Assembly (NCBI RefSeq): GCF_030219325.1
Contig: NZ_CP126625.1
Coordinates: 2,530,857 to 2,594,856, forward strand
From: Geothrix sp.
GTDB lineage: Bacteria > Acidobacteriota > Holophagae > Holophagales > Holophagaceae
Reading direction: 5' to 3'
DNA length: 64,000 bases
The notes under the pieces were generated by a model, which was given only the letters and a program-made list of their open reading frames with translations, did no database searches and had not been told where the DNA came from. Below, piece by piece: positions 54,226 through 63,561 of the stretch (the first letter of the stretch is position 1; every line of letters begins with the position of its first letter). A program made the position numbers and the translations under genes.

Positions 54226-55086
54226 TCAGACTCCAGGCGGGAAGCCCAGGGCCAGTCGGACCCTGGCGATGTCCGGCGCCACGCTGCCATCGGCGCGCCG
54301 GACCAGCACGCGGGCTTCGACCTCGGGACACTCGGCCCGGGCCTCGAAGCCCTCCGGCAGGTCCTGGCGCCGGGCGGCGGCGAACACGTCCAGGCCGTAG
54401 GGCTCGCCCTCCTTGAACACAATCTCGCGCCGATGGAGGCAGAGCAGCCCGGCTTCGCGCAGCGCCGCCAGGGCCCGCTCCCGCTGGTCATTGGGGAACA
54501 CGCAGGCGAAGATCCCGCCCGGCGCCAGCAGGCGGGCCGCGGCCTGGGCATAGTCGGCGATGCCGCCCCGCACCTCGAGCCGGGCCGGCACGGACTGGGC
54601 GTGCGCGGCCGGCAGGCGATGGCCCTCCGGCCAGTAGGGCGGCGTGCCCGTGACCAGGTCGAAGGGGGCCTGATCGCCGAACAGGTCCGGGTCGCGCAGG
54701 TCGCCCAGGCGGGGGAGGATGCGGTCTTCCTGGCCGTTGATGCGGATGCTCTTCCGCGCCAGGCGCAGGCTCTGCTCCTGGGCCTCCACCGTATGCACCA
54801 CGGCGCCGGGGCAGCGCCAGGCCGTGAGCAGCGCCACGCTGCCGATGCCCGAACCCAGGTCCGCGATGCGGGCCGCGCGGGGGCACCAGGTGGTGCCGTA
54901 CCAGGCCGTCACGAGATCGTCGGTGCTGAAGCGGTTACCCCTCTCCAGCTGGAAGATGCGCCAGTGGCCGCAGAGGCCGTCCAGCGTCTCGCCCGGCTCC
55001 AGGTCCACCCCGCCCGGCGGGATGGGGCCGGGGCGAGTCCAGCCCTTGAAGCTGGGACCATCGCTGGGGGCGGTTCGGCGCGTCAT
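54226..55086 (-). CDS. SAM-dependent methyltransferase (TrmN6-like)
   Basis: A 286-residue class I methyltransferase. DLGSGIGSVALLTAW is the SAM motif I, VHTVEAQEQSLRLARKSI motif II and VTGTPPYW motif IV. In N6-adenine enzymes this is NPPY; TPPY here is a conservative variant. Overall layout is like TrmN6 (tRNA1Val A37) and related COG4123 proteins. The start at 55086 (MTRRTAP) is chosen; the longer frame runs into the dispersed repeat. The C terminus is about 30 residues longer than TrmN6. Confidence 0.82.
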   Translation of the reverse strand: MTRRTAPSDGPSFKGWTRPGPIPPGGVDLEPGETLDGLCGHWRIFQLERGNRFSTDDLVTAWYGTTWCPRAARIADLGSGIGSVALLTAWRCPGAVVHTVEAQEQSLRLARKSIRINGQEDRILPRLGDLRDPDLFGDQAPFDLVTGTPPYWPEGHRLPAAHAQSVPARLEVRGGIADYAQAAARLLAPGGIFACVFPNDQRERALAALREAGLLCLHRREIVFKEGEPYGLDVFAAARRQDLPEGFEARAECPEVEARVLVRRADGSVAPDIARVRLALGFPPGV

Positions 55087-55129
55087 GTCATCAGTGTGGA
55101 TGAACCCTGGAAAAGCAGGAAATGCATGG

Positions 55130-55275
55130 AACCGCGAATGACGCGAATCGCCCTTCGGGCGCGCGAAAGGCGAACGGGCATTCATTCGCTTCCCATCACG
55201 GGGCGGCAGGGGGCCAAAGGCCCGGGCGGCCCATCCACCGCGCATTCGCGCCCCTTCGCGGTATTCGCGGTTTCC
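55130..55275. repeat. Dispersed palindromic element, copy 2
   Basis: About 146 bases. It shares with copy 1 (33829-34035) the left end AACCGCGAATG-CGCGAATCGCCC, the internal GGGGCCAAAGGCCC and the right end TTCGCGGTATTCGCGGTTTCC. It is shorter in the middle. It sits between the divergent methyltransferase and rel genes. Confidence 0.75.
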
Positions 55276-55349
55276 TTTTTCAAGCTCCTACCCTCGGTCG
55301 CCCGCACTTCCCGTCTGGCTTCCCGGTGGCCGCTGAGCGACACTCAACC

Positions 55350-57575
55350 ATGGCCGTGTCTGGGAAAGCCCCGGAACCCGTCCTCCGCGAGGGGGAAGGG
55401 TCGGCTTGCGGCGACGAGGTCTGCCTGACCCTGGAGGGTGCCTTCGACCGCGTGAAGGCGGCCTTCCTCCAGCACCACCCCAACGGCGACGTCGCCCTGC
55501 TCTACCGGGCCTTCACCGTGGGCCGGGACATGCACGCCACGCAGATCCGCAAGAGTGGCGAACCCTACTTCTTCCACCCCCTGGCCGTGGCCCAGAGCCT
55601 GGCGGACTGGCGCCTGGACGCCGTGAGCGTGGCCTGCGGCATGCTGCACGACGTGGTCGAGGACACCCTCATGACCCAGGCCCAGGTGAAGGCCCAGTTC
55701 GGGGAGGAGATCTCCGAGATCGTGGATGGGCTCACCAAGATGAGCAAGCTGGCCTTCACGGACCGGCACCTGCTCAACGCCGAGAACGTCCGCAAGCTGC
55801 TGGTGGCCATGGGCAAGGACGTGCGGGTGCTGCTGGTGAAGCTGGCGGACCGCCTGCACAACATGAAGACCCTGGGCGTGATGGAAGAGGAGAAGCGGCG
55901 GCGCATCTCACGCGAGACGCTGGAGCTCTACGCCCCCCTGGCCAACCGCCTGGGCATGGGCCTGGTGCGGCTGGAGCTCGAGGACCTGGCCTTCCGCCAG
56001 CTGGAACCTGAGCAGTACGCCGACCTGCTCCGCGCCGTGGAAGGGCGGCGGGCCAAGCAGTCGGCCACCATCCACGAGATCCACGGATCCCTGCAGGCCA
56101 TCTTGCGCCAGCAGGGCATCGCGGCCCAGGTCTATGGCCGCATCAAGCACCTCTACGGCATCTGGAAGAAGATGGGCGCCCAGGCCAAGGGCTTCGACGA
56201 CATCCACGACTGGCTGGCCTACCGCATCATCTGCCCCGACCGCGCCAGCTGCTACACGGCCCTGGGCCTGGTGCACGGCCTCTACAAGCCCGTCCCCGGC
56301 AAGTTCAAGGACTACATCAGCCTCCCCAAGGAGAACGGCTACCAGAGCATCCACACCAGCGTACTCATGAACTCCGGCGACATCTTCGAGGTGCAGATCC
56401 GCACCGAGGAGATGCACCTGCACGCCGAGGCGGGCATCGCCAGCCACTGGACCTACAAGGACGGCCGCATCGCCAACCGCTCCGAGATCAACCAGGTGTC
56501 CTTCCTCCGCAAGATGGTGGAGCTGCACCAGGACGCCCAGGACAGCCGCGACCTGGTGGCCAACCTGCGCGGCGAGCTGACCTTCAACCGCATCCAGGTC
56601 TTCACCCCCAAGGGCGATCTCCGCAGCCTGGTGGAGAACAGCACGCCGGTGGACTTCGCCTACGCCATCCACACCCAGGTGGGCCACCGCTGCGTGGGCG
56701 CCAAGGTGAACGGCCGCATCGTGCCGCTGAAGCACACGCTCCAGAACGGCGACCGCGTCGAGATCCTCACCCGCCCCGACCACAAGCCCAGCCGCGACTG
56801 GCTGGGCTTCGTGAAATCGGCGGGCGCCAAGAGCCGCATCCAGGCCTTCATCCGCGAGGAGGAGCGGGCCCACGCCGTCACCCTGGGCAAGGAGCGCCTC
56901 GAGCGCGAGGCCCGGGCCATGGGCGTGCGCCTGGACGACCCCGACTCCCAGGCCAAGCTCGAGGCCCGCATCGCCGAGCTGAAGCTGGCCAACTGGGACG
57001 CGGCCTACGCGGCCCTCGGCTTCGGCCGCATCACGGTGCACAAGCTCATCGAGCCCCTGGTGCCGGAGCCCGAGCGGGCCAAGCCCAAGGAGAACACCTC
57101 GAACCTCCTGGATTCCGTGGTGGTGGGCGACACCACGGGCATCCTCTACACCCTGGCCGCCTGCTGCAAGCCCATCTGGGGCGACGAGGTGGTGGGCTAC
57201 ATCACCCGCTCCCGGGGCACGGCCATCCACAAGGCCGACTGCGCCCAGCTGAACACCGGCACCCTGCACCCGGAACGCCGGGTGAACGTGGCCTGGGGCA
57301 AGCACGGCACCGAGCTCTACGACACCGAGATCACCCTCACCACCGAGGACCGGCCCGGCATGGTGGCCGCCATCTCCGAAGGCATCCAGCGCATGGGCAT
57401 CAACGTCCAGCGCTTCCACGGCTCGGCCACGGAAGAGGGCGCCGGCCTCTTCCACATCGCCCTGCGCGTGCGGGACCGGGCCCACCTCGTGGAGCTGATG
57501 TCCGGCCTGCGCCGCATCCGCGGGGTCTACACCGTGGAGCGCGTGAAGGGCTCGGTGTTCGGGAAGGTCAAATGA
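55350..57575 (+). CDS. rel: Bifunctional (p)ppGpp synthetase/hydrolase (Rel/SpoT)
   Basis: A 741-residue long RSH protein. The HD hydrolase has YFFHPLAVA (His76) and HDVVED (100-105), so hydrolysis looks intact. The synthetase has GRIKHLYGIWKKM, FDDIHDWLAYRI, KDYISLPKENGYQSIHTSV and EVQIRTEEMHLHAEAGIASHW. TGS (VFTPKGDLRSL), a zinc-finger-type CCKP segment and a C-terminal ACT domain follow. It sets ppGpp levels during starvation. Start ATG 55350 is chosen; upstream frame lies in the dispersed repeat. Its stop overlaps the NUDIX ATG (ATGA). Confidence 0.96.
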   Translation: MAVSGKAPEPVLREGEGSACGDEVCLTLEGAFDRVKAAFLQHHPNGDVALLYRAFTVGRDMHATQIRKSGEPYFFHPLAVAQSLADWRLDAVSVACGMLHDVVEDTLMTQAQVKAQFGEEISEIVDGLTKMSKLAFTDRHLLNAENVRKLLVAMGKDVRVLLVKLADRLHNMKTLGVMEEEKRRRISRETLELYAPLANRLGMGLVRLELEDLAFRQLEPEQYADLLRAVEGRRAKQSATIHEIHGSLQAILRQQGIAAQVYGRIKHLYGIWKKMGAQAKGFDDIHDWLAYRIICPDRASCYTALGLVHGLYKPVPGKFKDYISLPKENGYQSIHTSVLMNSGDIFEVQIRTEEMHLHAEAGIASHWTYKDGRIANRSEINQVSFLRKMVELHQDAQDSRDLVANLRGELTFNRIQVFTPKGDLRSLVENSTPVDFAYAIHTQVGHRCVGAKVNGRIVPLKHTLQNGDRVEILTRPDHKPSRDWLGFVKSAGAKSRIQAFIREEERAHAVTLGKERLEREARAMGVRLDDPDSQAKLEARIAELKLANWDAAYAALGFGRITVHKLIEPLVPEPERAKPKENTSNLLDSVVVGDTTGILYTLAACCKPIWGDEVVGYITRSRGTAIHKADCAQLNTGTLHPERRVNVAWGKHGTELYDTEITLTTEDRPGMVAAISEGIQRMGINVQRFHGSATEEGAGLFHIALRVRDRAHLVELMSGLRRIRGVYTVERVKGSVFGKVK

Positions 57576-58231
57576 GTGCCCGGGAGGGGAAAGCCCCGAT
57601 CTGGCGCCCTCCCGACGCGGCCCCACCCGTGCCCTGGCCCCGCATCGCCGAGAGCCTGCGGCTCCCGCAGCTCGGCCCGAATCCCCACAAGCTGAGCCCC
57701 CGCATCCCGGAGGATCCGCGGCGGGCGGCCGTGGGGGTGATCCTCTGGGGCGACGCCGAGGGGGCCCGCAAGGTGGTGCTGGTCCAGCGCGGCTTCGGCG
57801 CCCCCCATCATCCCGGCGAGGTCGCCTTCCCCGGGGGCATGGTGGAGCCCAGGGACCGCGATCTGCCCGCCACGGCCCGGCGGGAGGTGGCCGAGGAGCT
57901 CGGCATCGCCGAAGGCCTCTGGGAGCTGGGCTGCTTCCCGGATGGCGTCGCCAAGGCCCGGGTACGGTTCACGCCGGTGTTCTTCCGTTGGGAGGTGGCT
58001 GAGCCCCGCTTCCGCCTGGACCGGGAGCTGGAACAGGTCCTCATGATCCCCCTGGCGCCCCTCATGGCGGCCCCCTGGACCCACGAGAGCTTCGAGCGCC
58101 ACGGGCTCGCCCTGGAGATCCCCCGTCTGGAGCTGCCCCAGGCCCCGCTCTGGGGCGCCACGGCCTTCGTCCTCAAGGCCTGGCTGGACGTGCTGGCTGG
58201 CGTCCAGCCACAGACGGCTGACCCCAATTAG
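57572..58231 (+). CDS. NUDIX hydrolase (CoA pyrophosphatase NudL-like)
   Basis: A 219-residue NUDIX protein. The box reads GGMVEPRDRDLPATARREVAEELGI, with the two-residue expansion typical of the NudL/CoAse branch, and VGVILWGDAEGARKVVLVQRGFGAPHHPGEVAFPGG just before it matches the CoA-binding pattern (UPF0035). It would cleave CoA to 3',5'-ADP and phosphopantetheine, or another nucleoside diphosphate. The ATGA overlap with rel suggests translational coupling. Confidence 0.9.
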   Translation: MSAREGKAPIWRPPDAAPPVPWPRIAESLRLPQLGPNPHKLSPRIPEDPRRAAVGVILWGDAEGARKVVLVQRGFGAPHHPGEVAFPGGMVEPRDRDLPATARREVAEELGIAEGLWELGCFPDGVAKARVRFTPVFFRWEVAEPRFRLDRELEQVLMIPLAPLMAAPWTHESFERHGLALEIPRLELPQAPLWGATAFVLKAWLDVLAGVQPQTADPN

Positions 58232-58301
58232 GCTGGCGTACCTCGTGGAGTGGGTTCACCCTGGGTGCTGTTTCAGCGTCACCTGCCCATAGGAGTCCCC
58301 G

Positions 58302-59432
58302 ATGCGACTGCTGCGTTCCCTCGCCCTCGGTGCCGCGCTCGCCGCAGTGCCCCTTGCCCTCACCTTCGGCTGCGACCGGAAATCCGGCGCGGAGGCCGAG
58401 ACCAAGGACCTGGTCAAGAAGGTGACCGAGGCCGAGAAGGCCGAGAGCCAGGCCCAGGGCGCCGCCAAGGCCCAGTCCGAGGCCATGGCCAAGGCCGGCC
58501 TCCAGCCCGGGGCCAGCGTGCAGCTCAGCGAGGCCCAGCGGGCCCTGCTCGAGACCCGCGTCAAGGCCGAGAAGGACAACGGCGTCGCCGCGCTCCTCCA
58601 GGAGATCCTGGACCGGGACAAGCAGATCGGCGAGCTGAACGCCAAGGTCGCCAAGCTGCGGGCCGACCTGCCCAGGCCCCAGGTGGCCGGCGAGAAGGAC
58701 AACCACTTCGCCATGGCCGTGCGCTACCTGAAGGGCCGCGGTCTCGGCGAGGAGAAGGCCAAGGAGGTGGCCGCCCGCGCCAACCTGATGGAGGAGCTGC
58801 AGCCGGGCTGGCAGGTCTATCACCAGTACGTGGACGGCACCTACCTCACCACCGTCACCCAGGGCAAGGCCACGGTCAGCCCCTCCGAATACGTCCGCAC
58901 CCAGCGGGCCGCCCTGGTGCGCGACAAGGAGGACACCATGCTCATCGCCCACGGCCTCGCCGACGAGGTGGAGAGCCTGGTGGCCCAGCGGGTGAAGGTG
59001 CAGGAGGAGGTCGATGCGCTGCGCTCGGAGAAGACCACGCTGATGTCCCAGGTGAACGAGCTCAGCACCCTGAGCCAGACCCAGAAGTCGAAGCTCAACG
59101 CCATGCACTACCTGGTGGGTCGCCGGAAGCAGCTGGAGGAGGATGGCGTGATCGTGGTGCCCGTCTTCGCCAAGGACCGCATGGGCCCCAAGGCCGTGGC
59201 CGCGAAGTTCGACAAGGACCTGGCCCTGGATGGCCCCAGCCCCGAGGTCACCATCAGGGCCGCGGACCTGGGCCTGAAGACCCTCAGCAAGGTGAGCGTC
59301 ATCCCCGGTTCCCTGGAGAAGGACCGGCACTACGCCGTGGTGATCTCCGAGGACCGCACCACCGCCAGGGTCCGCATCCTGGACGCCGAGCGCCTCCGCA
59401 ACGACCGGGTGGTCTTCGCCGTGGCGGACTGA
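58302..59432 (+). CDS. Coiled-coil lipoprotein, unknown function
   Basis: A 376-residue protein with a lipoprotein signal (LALTFGC, Cys24). A long charged helix (about 28-130, KDLVKKVTEAEKAESQAQGAAKAQ) and a second coiled coil (about 205-275) flank a small domain. The C-terminal domain (about 280-376) is beta-rich. No family is recognised. It may be an envelope scaffold or adaptor. A strong terminator follows the stop. Confidence 0.7.
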   Translation: MRLLRSLALGAALAAVPLALTFGCDRKSGAEAETKDLVKKVTEAEKAESQAQGAAKAQSEAMAKAGLQPGASVQLSEAQRALLETRVKAEKDNGVAALLQEILDRDKQIGELNAKVAKLRADLPRPQVAGEKDNHFAMAVRYLKGRGLGEEKAKEVAARANLMEELQPGWQVYHQYVDGTYLTTVTQGKATVSPSEYVRTQRAALVRDKEDTMLIAHGLADEVESLVAQRVKVQEEVDALRSEKTTLMSQVNELSTLSQTQKSKLNAMHYLVGRRKQLEEDGVIVVPVFAKDRMGPKAVAAKFDKDLALDGPSPEVTIRAADLGLKTLSKVSVIPGSLEKDRHYAVVISEDRTTARVRILDAERLRNDRVVFAVAD

Positions 59433-59455
59433 GCCCGGCCCCCACCCTGCCCCGC

Positions 59456-59488
59456 AGCGCCCGGCTTCGTCCGGGCGCTACTTTTTTT
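59456..59488 (+). terminator. Rho-independent terminator after the coiled-coil lipoprotein
   Basis: AGCGCCCGG-CTTCGT-CCGGGCGCT, a 9-bp stem followed by ACTTTTTTT. The T tract doubles as the last lysine codons of the convergent YHS-like gene, so the terminator overlaps that gene's 3' end. Confidence 0.88.
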
Positions 59489-59717
59489 CCGCCTTCACAC
59501 TGCCGTCCTTCTCCAGGTACTTGTCAGGGTCCTTCTGTAGGGCAGCGCCGCAGTGCTTGCTGCAGACCCGGTATTCCTGGCCGCGGACGGCCACGGTGGT
59601 GGACTTCTCGTTGACCGCCATCTTGCAGATGGGGTCCTTGGTGTTGGTGGCGGGCTTCGCCTTCTCGGCCGCCGGCGCGGCCAGCAGGGCGAGGGAGAGG
59701 AGCGCGGTGTGCAGCAT
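59478..59717 (-). CDS. Small secreted YHS/TRASH-like metal-binding protein
   Basis: A 79-residue protein. The signal is MLHTALLSLALLAAPAA; the mature domain DPICKMAVNEKSTTVAVRGQEYRVCSKHCGAALQKDPDKYL has the YHS/TRASH arrangement of cysteines (C-x-M...CSKHCG), which binds Cu or other soft metals. It is a close paralogue of the next gene. Located beside cusA, it may deliver or buffer metal in the periplasm. Confidence 0.78.
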   Translation of the reverse strand: MLHTALLSLALLAAPAAEKAKPATNTKDPICKMAVNEKSTTVAVRGQEYRVCSKHCGAALQKDPDKYLEKDGSVKAEKK

Positions 59718-59792
59718 GGGGCCTCCGGAAGGCCCCAGTGTAGCGGACCGCCCTGCGACCTTCTGTCGCAGGGCTGCCGCCGGGCCATCTGG

Positions 59793-60026
59793 CTACTTCT
59801 TCGCGTTCCTGGGCGTGCCGTCCTTGGCCAGGTACTTGTCCGGGTCCTTCAGCAGCTTGGTATCGCACCCGGCGCAGCAGATGCGGTACTCGCGGTCGCG
59901 AACCACCACGGTCTTGGACTTCTCGCTCACCTTGCCGCCCAGGACGGGGCAGGCAGTGTTGGTGGCGGGGGCGGGCTTGGCGGCTGGCGCCGCCAAGATA
60001 GCAAGGGAAAGCAGGGTGGCAAGCAT
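59793..60026 (-). CDS. Small secreted YHS/TRASH-like metal-binding protein (paralogue)
   Basis: A 77-residue paralogue of the previous gene: signal MLATLLSLAILAAPAA, then CPVLGGKVSEKSKTVVVRDREYRICCAGCDTKLLKDPDKYL. The metal motif differs (CP-x-L; CCAGC) and gives an extra cysteine. The start is 28 bases after the cusA stop, so it is likely in the efflux operon. Tandem duplication and divergence are evident. Confidence 0.8.
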   Translation of the reverse strand: MLATLLSLAILAAPAAKPAPATNTACPVLGGKVSEKSKTVVVRDREYRICCAGCDTKLLKDPDKYLAKDGTPRNAKK

Positions 60027-60054
60027 GGTGGCTCCTGTAAGTGGTTTTTCTGAC

Positions 60055-63000
60055 TCAGGCTTCGACAGAAGCCTGAGCCTGGAGGGGAAGAGAACGCCTC
60101 TTCCAGAGGAAATAGATCGCGGGATAGACCAGCAGCTCCAGCAGGAAGCTGGTGGCCAGGCCGCCCACCATGGGCGCCGCGATGCGCTTCATGACGTCGG
60201 CGCCGGTGCCGGTGCTCCACATGATGGGCAGCAGGCCCATGAAGGCCGCGAAGACCGTCATGGCCTTGGGCCGGACGCGCTTCACGGCGCCGTGGATGAT
60301 GGCTTCCACCAGGTCGTCCTCGGTCTTCAGGCGGCCTTCCCGCTGGGCCTCGTCGTGGCTGAGGTCCAGGAAGAGCAGCATGAAGACGCCGGTCTCGGCA
60401 TCGAGCCCCATGAGGGCGATGAGGCCCACCCACACGGCGATGCTCATGTTGTAGCCCAGCAGCCACAGCAGCCAGAAGGCGCCGATGGCGCTGAAGGGCA
60501 CCGCCAGCATCACCACGGAGGCCTTGAAGGCGGACTTGGTGTTGGCGTAGAGCAGGCCGAAGATCAGCACCAGGGTGATGGGCAGGATGACCTTCAGCCG
60601 CTCCTTCACCCGGATCATGTTCTCGTACTGGCCCGACCAGGTGAGGCTGTAGCCCGCGGGCAGCTTCAGGTCCTTCTCCACGGCGGCCTTGGCGTGCTGC
60701 ACGTAGGTGCCCACGTCGATCTTCGAGGTGTCGAAGTCCACCAGCACGTAGCCGTTCATCTGGCCGTTCTCGTCGCGGATCATGGCGGGCCCGTTGGCCC
60801 ACTTCAGGTCCGCGATCTCCTCCATGGGGATCAGGGCGCCGCCCGGCGTGGGGATGAGCACCCGCCGGAGGGCGTCCGGACTCTCCCGGTAGTCCCGGGC
60901 GTAGCGCACGTTCACGGGGTACCGGGCCCGGCCGTCGAAGATGGTGCTCTGGTTGTCGCCGCCGATGGCGGTCATCACCAGCATGTTGGCCTGCTCGACG
61001 CTGAGGCCGTAGCGGGCCAGCTGCTCCCGCTTCAGCACGAAGTCCAGGAAGTAGCCCTGGGCCGTGCGCTCCGCGAAGGCGCTGCGGGTGCCGGTCACGC
61101 CCTGCAGGATGCGCTCGGCGTCCACGGCCACCTTCTGGATGGTCTCCAGGTCCGCGCCGTTGATCTTGATGCCCACGGGCGTGCGGATGCCGGTGCTGAG
61201 CATGTCCAGCCGGGCCTTGATGGGCATGGTCCAGGCGTTGGGGATGGCCGGCAGCCGCACCACGCGGTCCAGCTCGGCGACGATCTCCTCCTGGGTCAGC
61301 CGATCCCGCCAGATGGGCCGCAGGACGGCCTTCAGGAAGTCCGGGGCCCAGGCGCTGAACCACCGGGGCTTCTCGCGCCACTGGTCTTCCGGCTTCAGGA
61401 CGATCACGGTCTCCATCATGGAGAACGGGGCCGGATCCGTGGCCGTATCGGCGCGCCCCGCCTTGCCGAAGACCTTGTCCACCTCGGGCACGGTGCGGAT
61501 CAGGCGGTCCTGCACCTGGAGGATGCGCTGGGCCTCGGTCTGGCTCAGCCCCGGCAGGGTGGAGGGCATGTAGAGGATCGTCCCCTCGTTCAGGGGCGGC
61601 ATGAACTCGCTGCCCAGGCTCACGAAGGCGGGGATGGTGGCGAGGACCAGCAGGAAGGCCACGGCGATGGTGGCCTTGGCGTGCCGCACCACGAAGCGGC
61701 AGGGCCCTTCGTAGATGCGGTGGAGGAACACGCTGATGGGGTGCTTCTCCTCCGCGTAGTACTTGCCGACCACGACCTGGGTGGCGGTCCAGGCCAGCCA
61801 CCTGGGCTTGAAGCTGAAGGGCTCCACCCGCGCGAACATCATGCGCATGGCCGGGTCGAGGGTCAGCGCCAGCAACGCCGCGATGCCCATGGCGAAGTTC
61901 TTGGAATAGGCCAGGGGCTTGAAGAGCCGCCCCTCCTGATCGAGCAGGGTGAAGATGGGCAGGAAGCTCACCGCCACCACCAGCAGGGAGAAGAAGACCG
62001 AGGGCCCCACTTCCATCAGGGCCTCGAGCCGCACCTGGTAGAAGCTTCCGGGTTTCCCATCCTCGATCCAACGCTCGATCTTCTTGTAGGCGTTCTCCAC
62101 CTCCACGATGGCGCCGTCCACCAGCACGCCGATGGAGATGGCGATGCCGGCCAGGCTCATGAGGTTGGCGTTCTGGCCGATGCCGAACATGGGGATGAAG
62201 GCCAGGGCCACGCTCACGGGGATCGTGATGATGGGGACGATGGCCGAGGGGATGTGCCAGAGGAAGACCAGGATGATGATCGACACGACGATCATCTCCT
62301 CGATGAGCTTGTGCTTCACCGTCTTGATGGCGTTGTGGATCAGCTCGGACCGGTCGTAGGTCGTCACCACCTCCACGCCCTCCGGCAGGCCCTGCTTCAG
62401 CTCGGCGATCCTGGCTTTCACGCGCTCGATGACGTTCAGGGCGTTCTCGCCCTGGCGCATGACCACGATGCCGCCCACCACGTCGCCCTGGCCATCCAGA
62501 TCCGCCAGACCCCGGCGCATCTCGGGGCCAAGGGTGACGGTGGCCACGTCGCCCAGCCGCACGGGGGTGCCGTTCTCGGCCTTGAGCACGGCCTGTTCAA
62601 GATCCCAGGTGGTCTTCACGTAGCCCCGGCCCCGGACCATGTACTCCCGGCCGCTGTATTCCACGAGACGCCCGCCTCCCTCCGAGTTGGCCGCCTTCAC
62701 CGCCCCGATGACGGCGTCGATGGGGATCCGGTAGGCCGCCATCTTGTTGGGGTTGAGCTGCACCTGGAACTGCTTGGCCTGGCCGCCCACCGTGGCCACC
62801 TCGGCCACGCCGGGGGTGCTCTGGATGGCGTAGCGGAGGAACCAGTCCTGGAGGGACCTCAGTTCATCCGTGCTGTGTTTTCCGCTCTTGTCCACCAGGG
62901 CGTACTGGTAGACCCAGCCCACGGAGCTGGCGTCGGGACCCAGCGAGGTCTGCACGCCGGCCGGCAGGTTGGAAGTGATCTTGCTGAGGTACTCCAGCGT

Positions 63001-63363
63001 TCGGCTGCGGGCCCAGTAGATGTCCGTGCCGTCCTCGAAGATCACGTAGACGTAGGAGAACCCGAAGTCCGAGAGGCCCCGCACGGCCTTCACCTTGGGG
63101 GCGCCCAGCAGGCTCGTGACGATGGGATAGGTCACCTGGTCCTCGACGAGGTCGGGGCTGCGGTCCCACTTGCTGTAGATGATCACCTGCGTGTCGCTGA
63201 GGTCCGGCAGGGCATCCATGGGGATGTTCCGCATGGTCCAGAAGGACATGACGATCAGCACCACGGATGCGGCCATCACCAGCCAGCGGTTCTCCGCCGA
63301 GAAGCGGATGATGCGTTGCAGGAAGGTCGGGTGTTCGGGATCGTAGCCTGCGTGGCCGCTCAT
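60055..63363 (-). CDS. cusA: Heavy-metal RND efflux pump, CusA-type
   Basis: A 1102-residue inner-membrane RND pump with about twelve helices. PDLSDTQVIIYSKWDRSPDLVEDQVTYP, GFSYVYVIFEDGTDIYWARSR, GPEMRRGLADLDG and RVRPKAMTV are HME-RND hallmarks. Methionines at the sites used by CusA are present (YMPSTLPG, FSMMETVIVL, RLDMLSTGI), favouring Cu(I)/Ag(I) over Zn/Co. A roughly 30-residue extra segment (REKPRWFSAWAPDF and onward) sits in the periplasmic cleft region. With CusB and an outer-membrane channel it would export metal. The gene runs downstream of cusB. Confidence 0.93.
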   Translation of the reverse strand: MSGHAGYDPEHPTFLQRIIRFSAENRWLVMAASVVLIVMSFWTMRNIPMDALPDLSDTQVIIYSKWDRSPDLVEDQVTYPIVTSLLGAPKVKAVRGLSDFGFSYVYVIFEDGTDIYWARSRTLEYLSKITSNLPAGVQTSLGPDASSVGWVYQYALVDKSGKHSTDELRSLQDWFLRYAIQSTPGVAEVATVGGQAKQFQVQLNPNKMAAYRIPIDAVIGAVKAANSEGGGRLVEYSGREYMVRGRGYVKTTWDLEQAVLKAENGTPVRLGDVATVTLGPEMRRGLADLDGQGDVVGGIVVMRQGENALNVIERVKARIAELKQGLPEGVEVVTTYDRSELIHNAIKTVKHKLIEEMIVVSIIILVFLWHIPSAIVPIITIPVSVALAFIPMFGIGQNANLMSLAGIAISIGVLVDGAIVEVENAYKKIERWIEDGKPGSFYQVRLEALMEVGPSVFFSLLVVAVSFLPIFTLLDQEGRLFKPLAYSKNFAMGIAALLALTLDPAMRMMFARVEPFSFKPRWLAWTATQVVVGKYYAEEKHPISVFLHRIYEGPCRFVVRHAKATIAVAFLLVLATIPAFVSLGSEFMPPLNEGTILYMPSTLPGLSQTEAQRILQVQDRLIRTVPEVDKVFGKAGRADTATDPAPFSMMETVIVLKPEDQWREKPRWFSAWAPDFLKAVLRPIWRDRLTQEEIVAELDRVVRLPAIPNAWTMPIKARLDMLSTGIRTPVGIKINGADLETIQKVAVDAERILQGVTGTRSAFAERTAQGYFLDFVLKREQLARYGLSVEQANMLVMTAIGGDNQSTIFDGRARYPVNVRYARDYRESPDALRRVLIPTPGGALIPMEEIADLKWANGPAMIRDENGQMNGYVLVDFDTSKIDVGTYVQHAKAAVEKDLKLPAGYSLTWSGQYENMIRVKERLKVILPITLVLIFGLLYANTKSAFKASVVMLAVPFSAIGAFWLLWLLGYNMSIAVWVGLIALMGLDAETGVFMLLFLDLSHDEAQREGRLKTEDDLVEAIIHGAVKRVRPKAMTVFAAFMGLLPIMWSTGTGADVMKRIAAPMVGGLATSFLLELLVYPAIYFLWKRRSLPLQAQASVEA

Positions 63364-63436
63364 ACAGACCCTCCCCGGCTCATCCGAGCGGACCGATCGG
63401 CCGCGCAGCTCGCACCTGAACAGGAATTTTTAAAGC

Positions 63437-63522
63437 TGAGGAAAGCAGAGGAGCTGAGGAAAGCGGAAAAGGAACCTTTTGCTTTTCTCAGCTCTCCTCC
63501 GCTCCTCCGCTCGCCTCCGCTT
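63437..63522. repeat. Palindromic element between cusB and cusA
   Basis: About 86 bases: AAGCTGAGGAAAGCAGAGGA... with a centre near GAACC and a right arm reading CTCAGCTCTCCTCCGCTCC... which pairs with the left arm imperfectly. It is purine-rich on one side and pyrimidine-rich on the other. It would form a long hairpin in the cusBA transcript and may affect the ratio of the two products. Confidence 0.55.
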
Positions 63523-63561
63523 ATGAAATTCTTTGGCAATGGGTTCATGACCATCCTCGAT

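Noticed and set aside
59927-62071. 714-residue minus-strand ORF inside cusA
   Set aside because: Out-of-frame shadow of cusA; Arg/Gly/Pro/Ala-rich with no domain.
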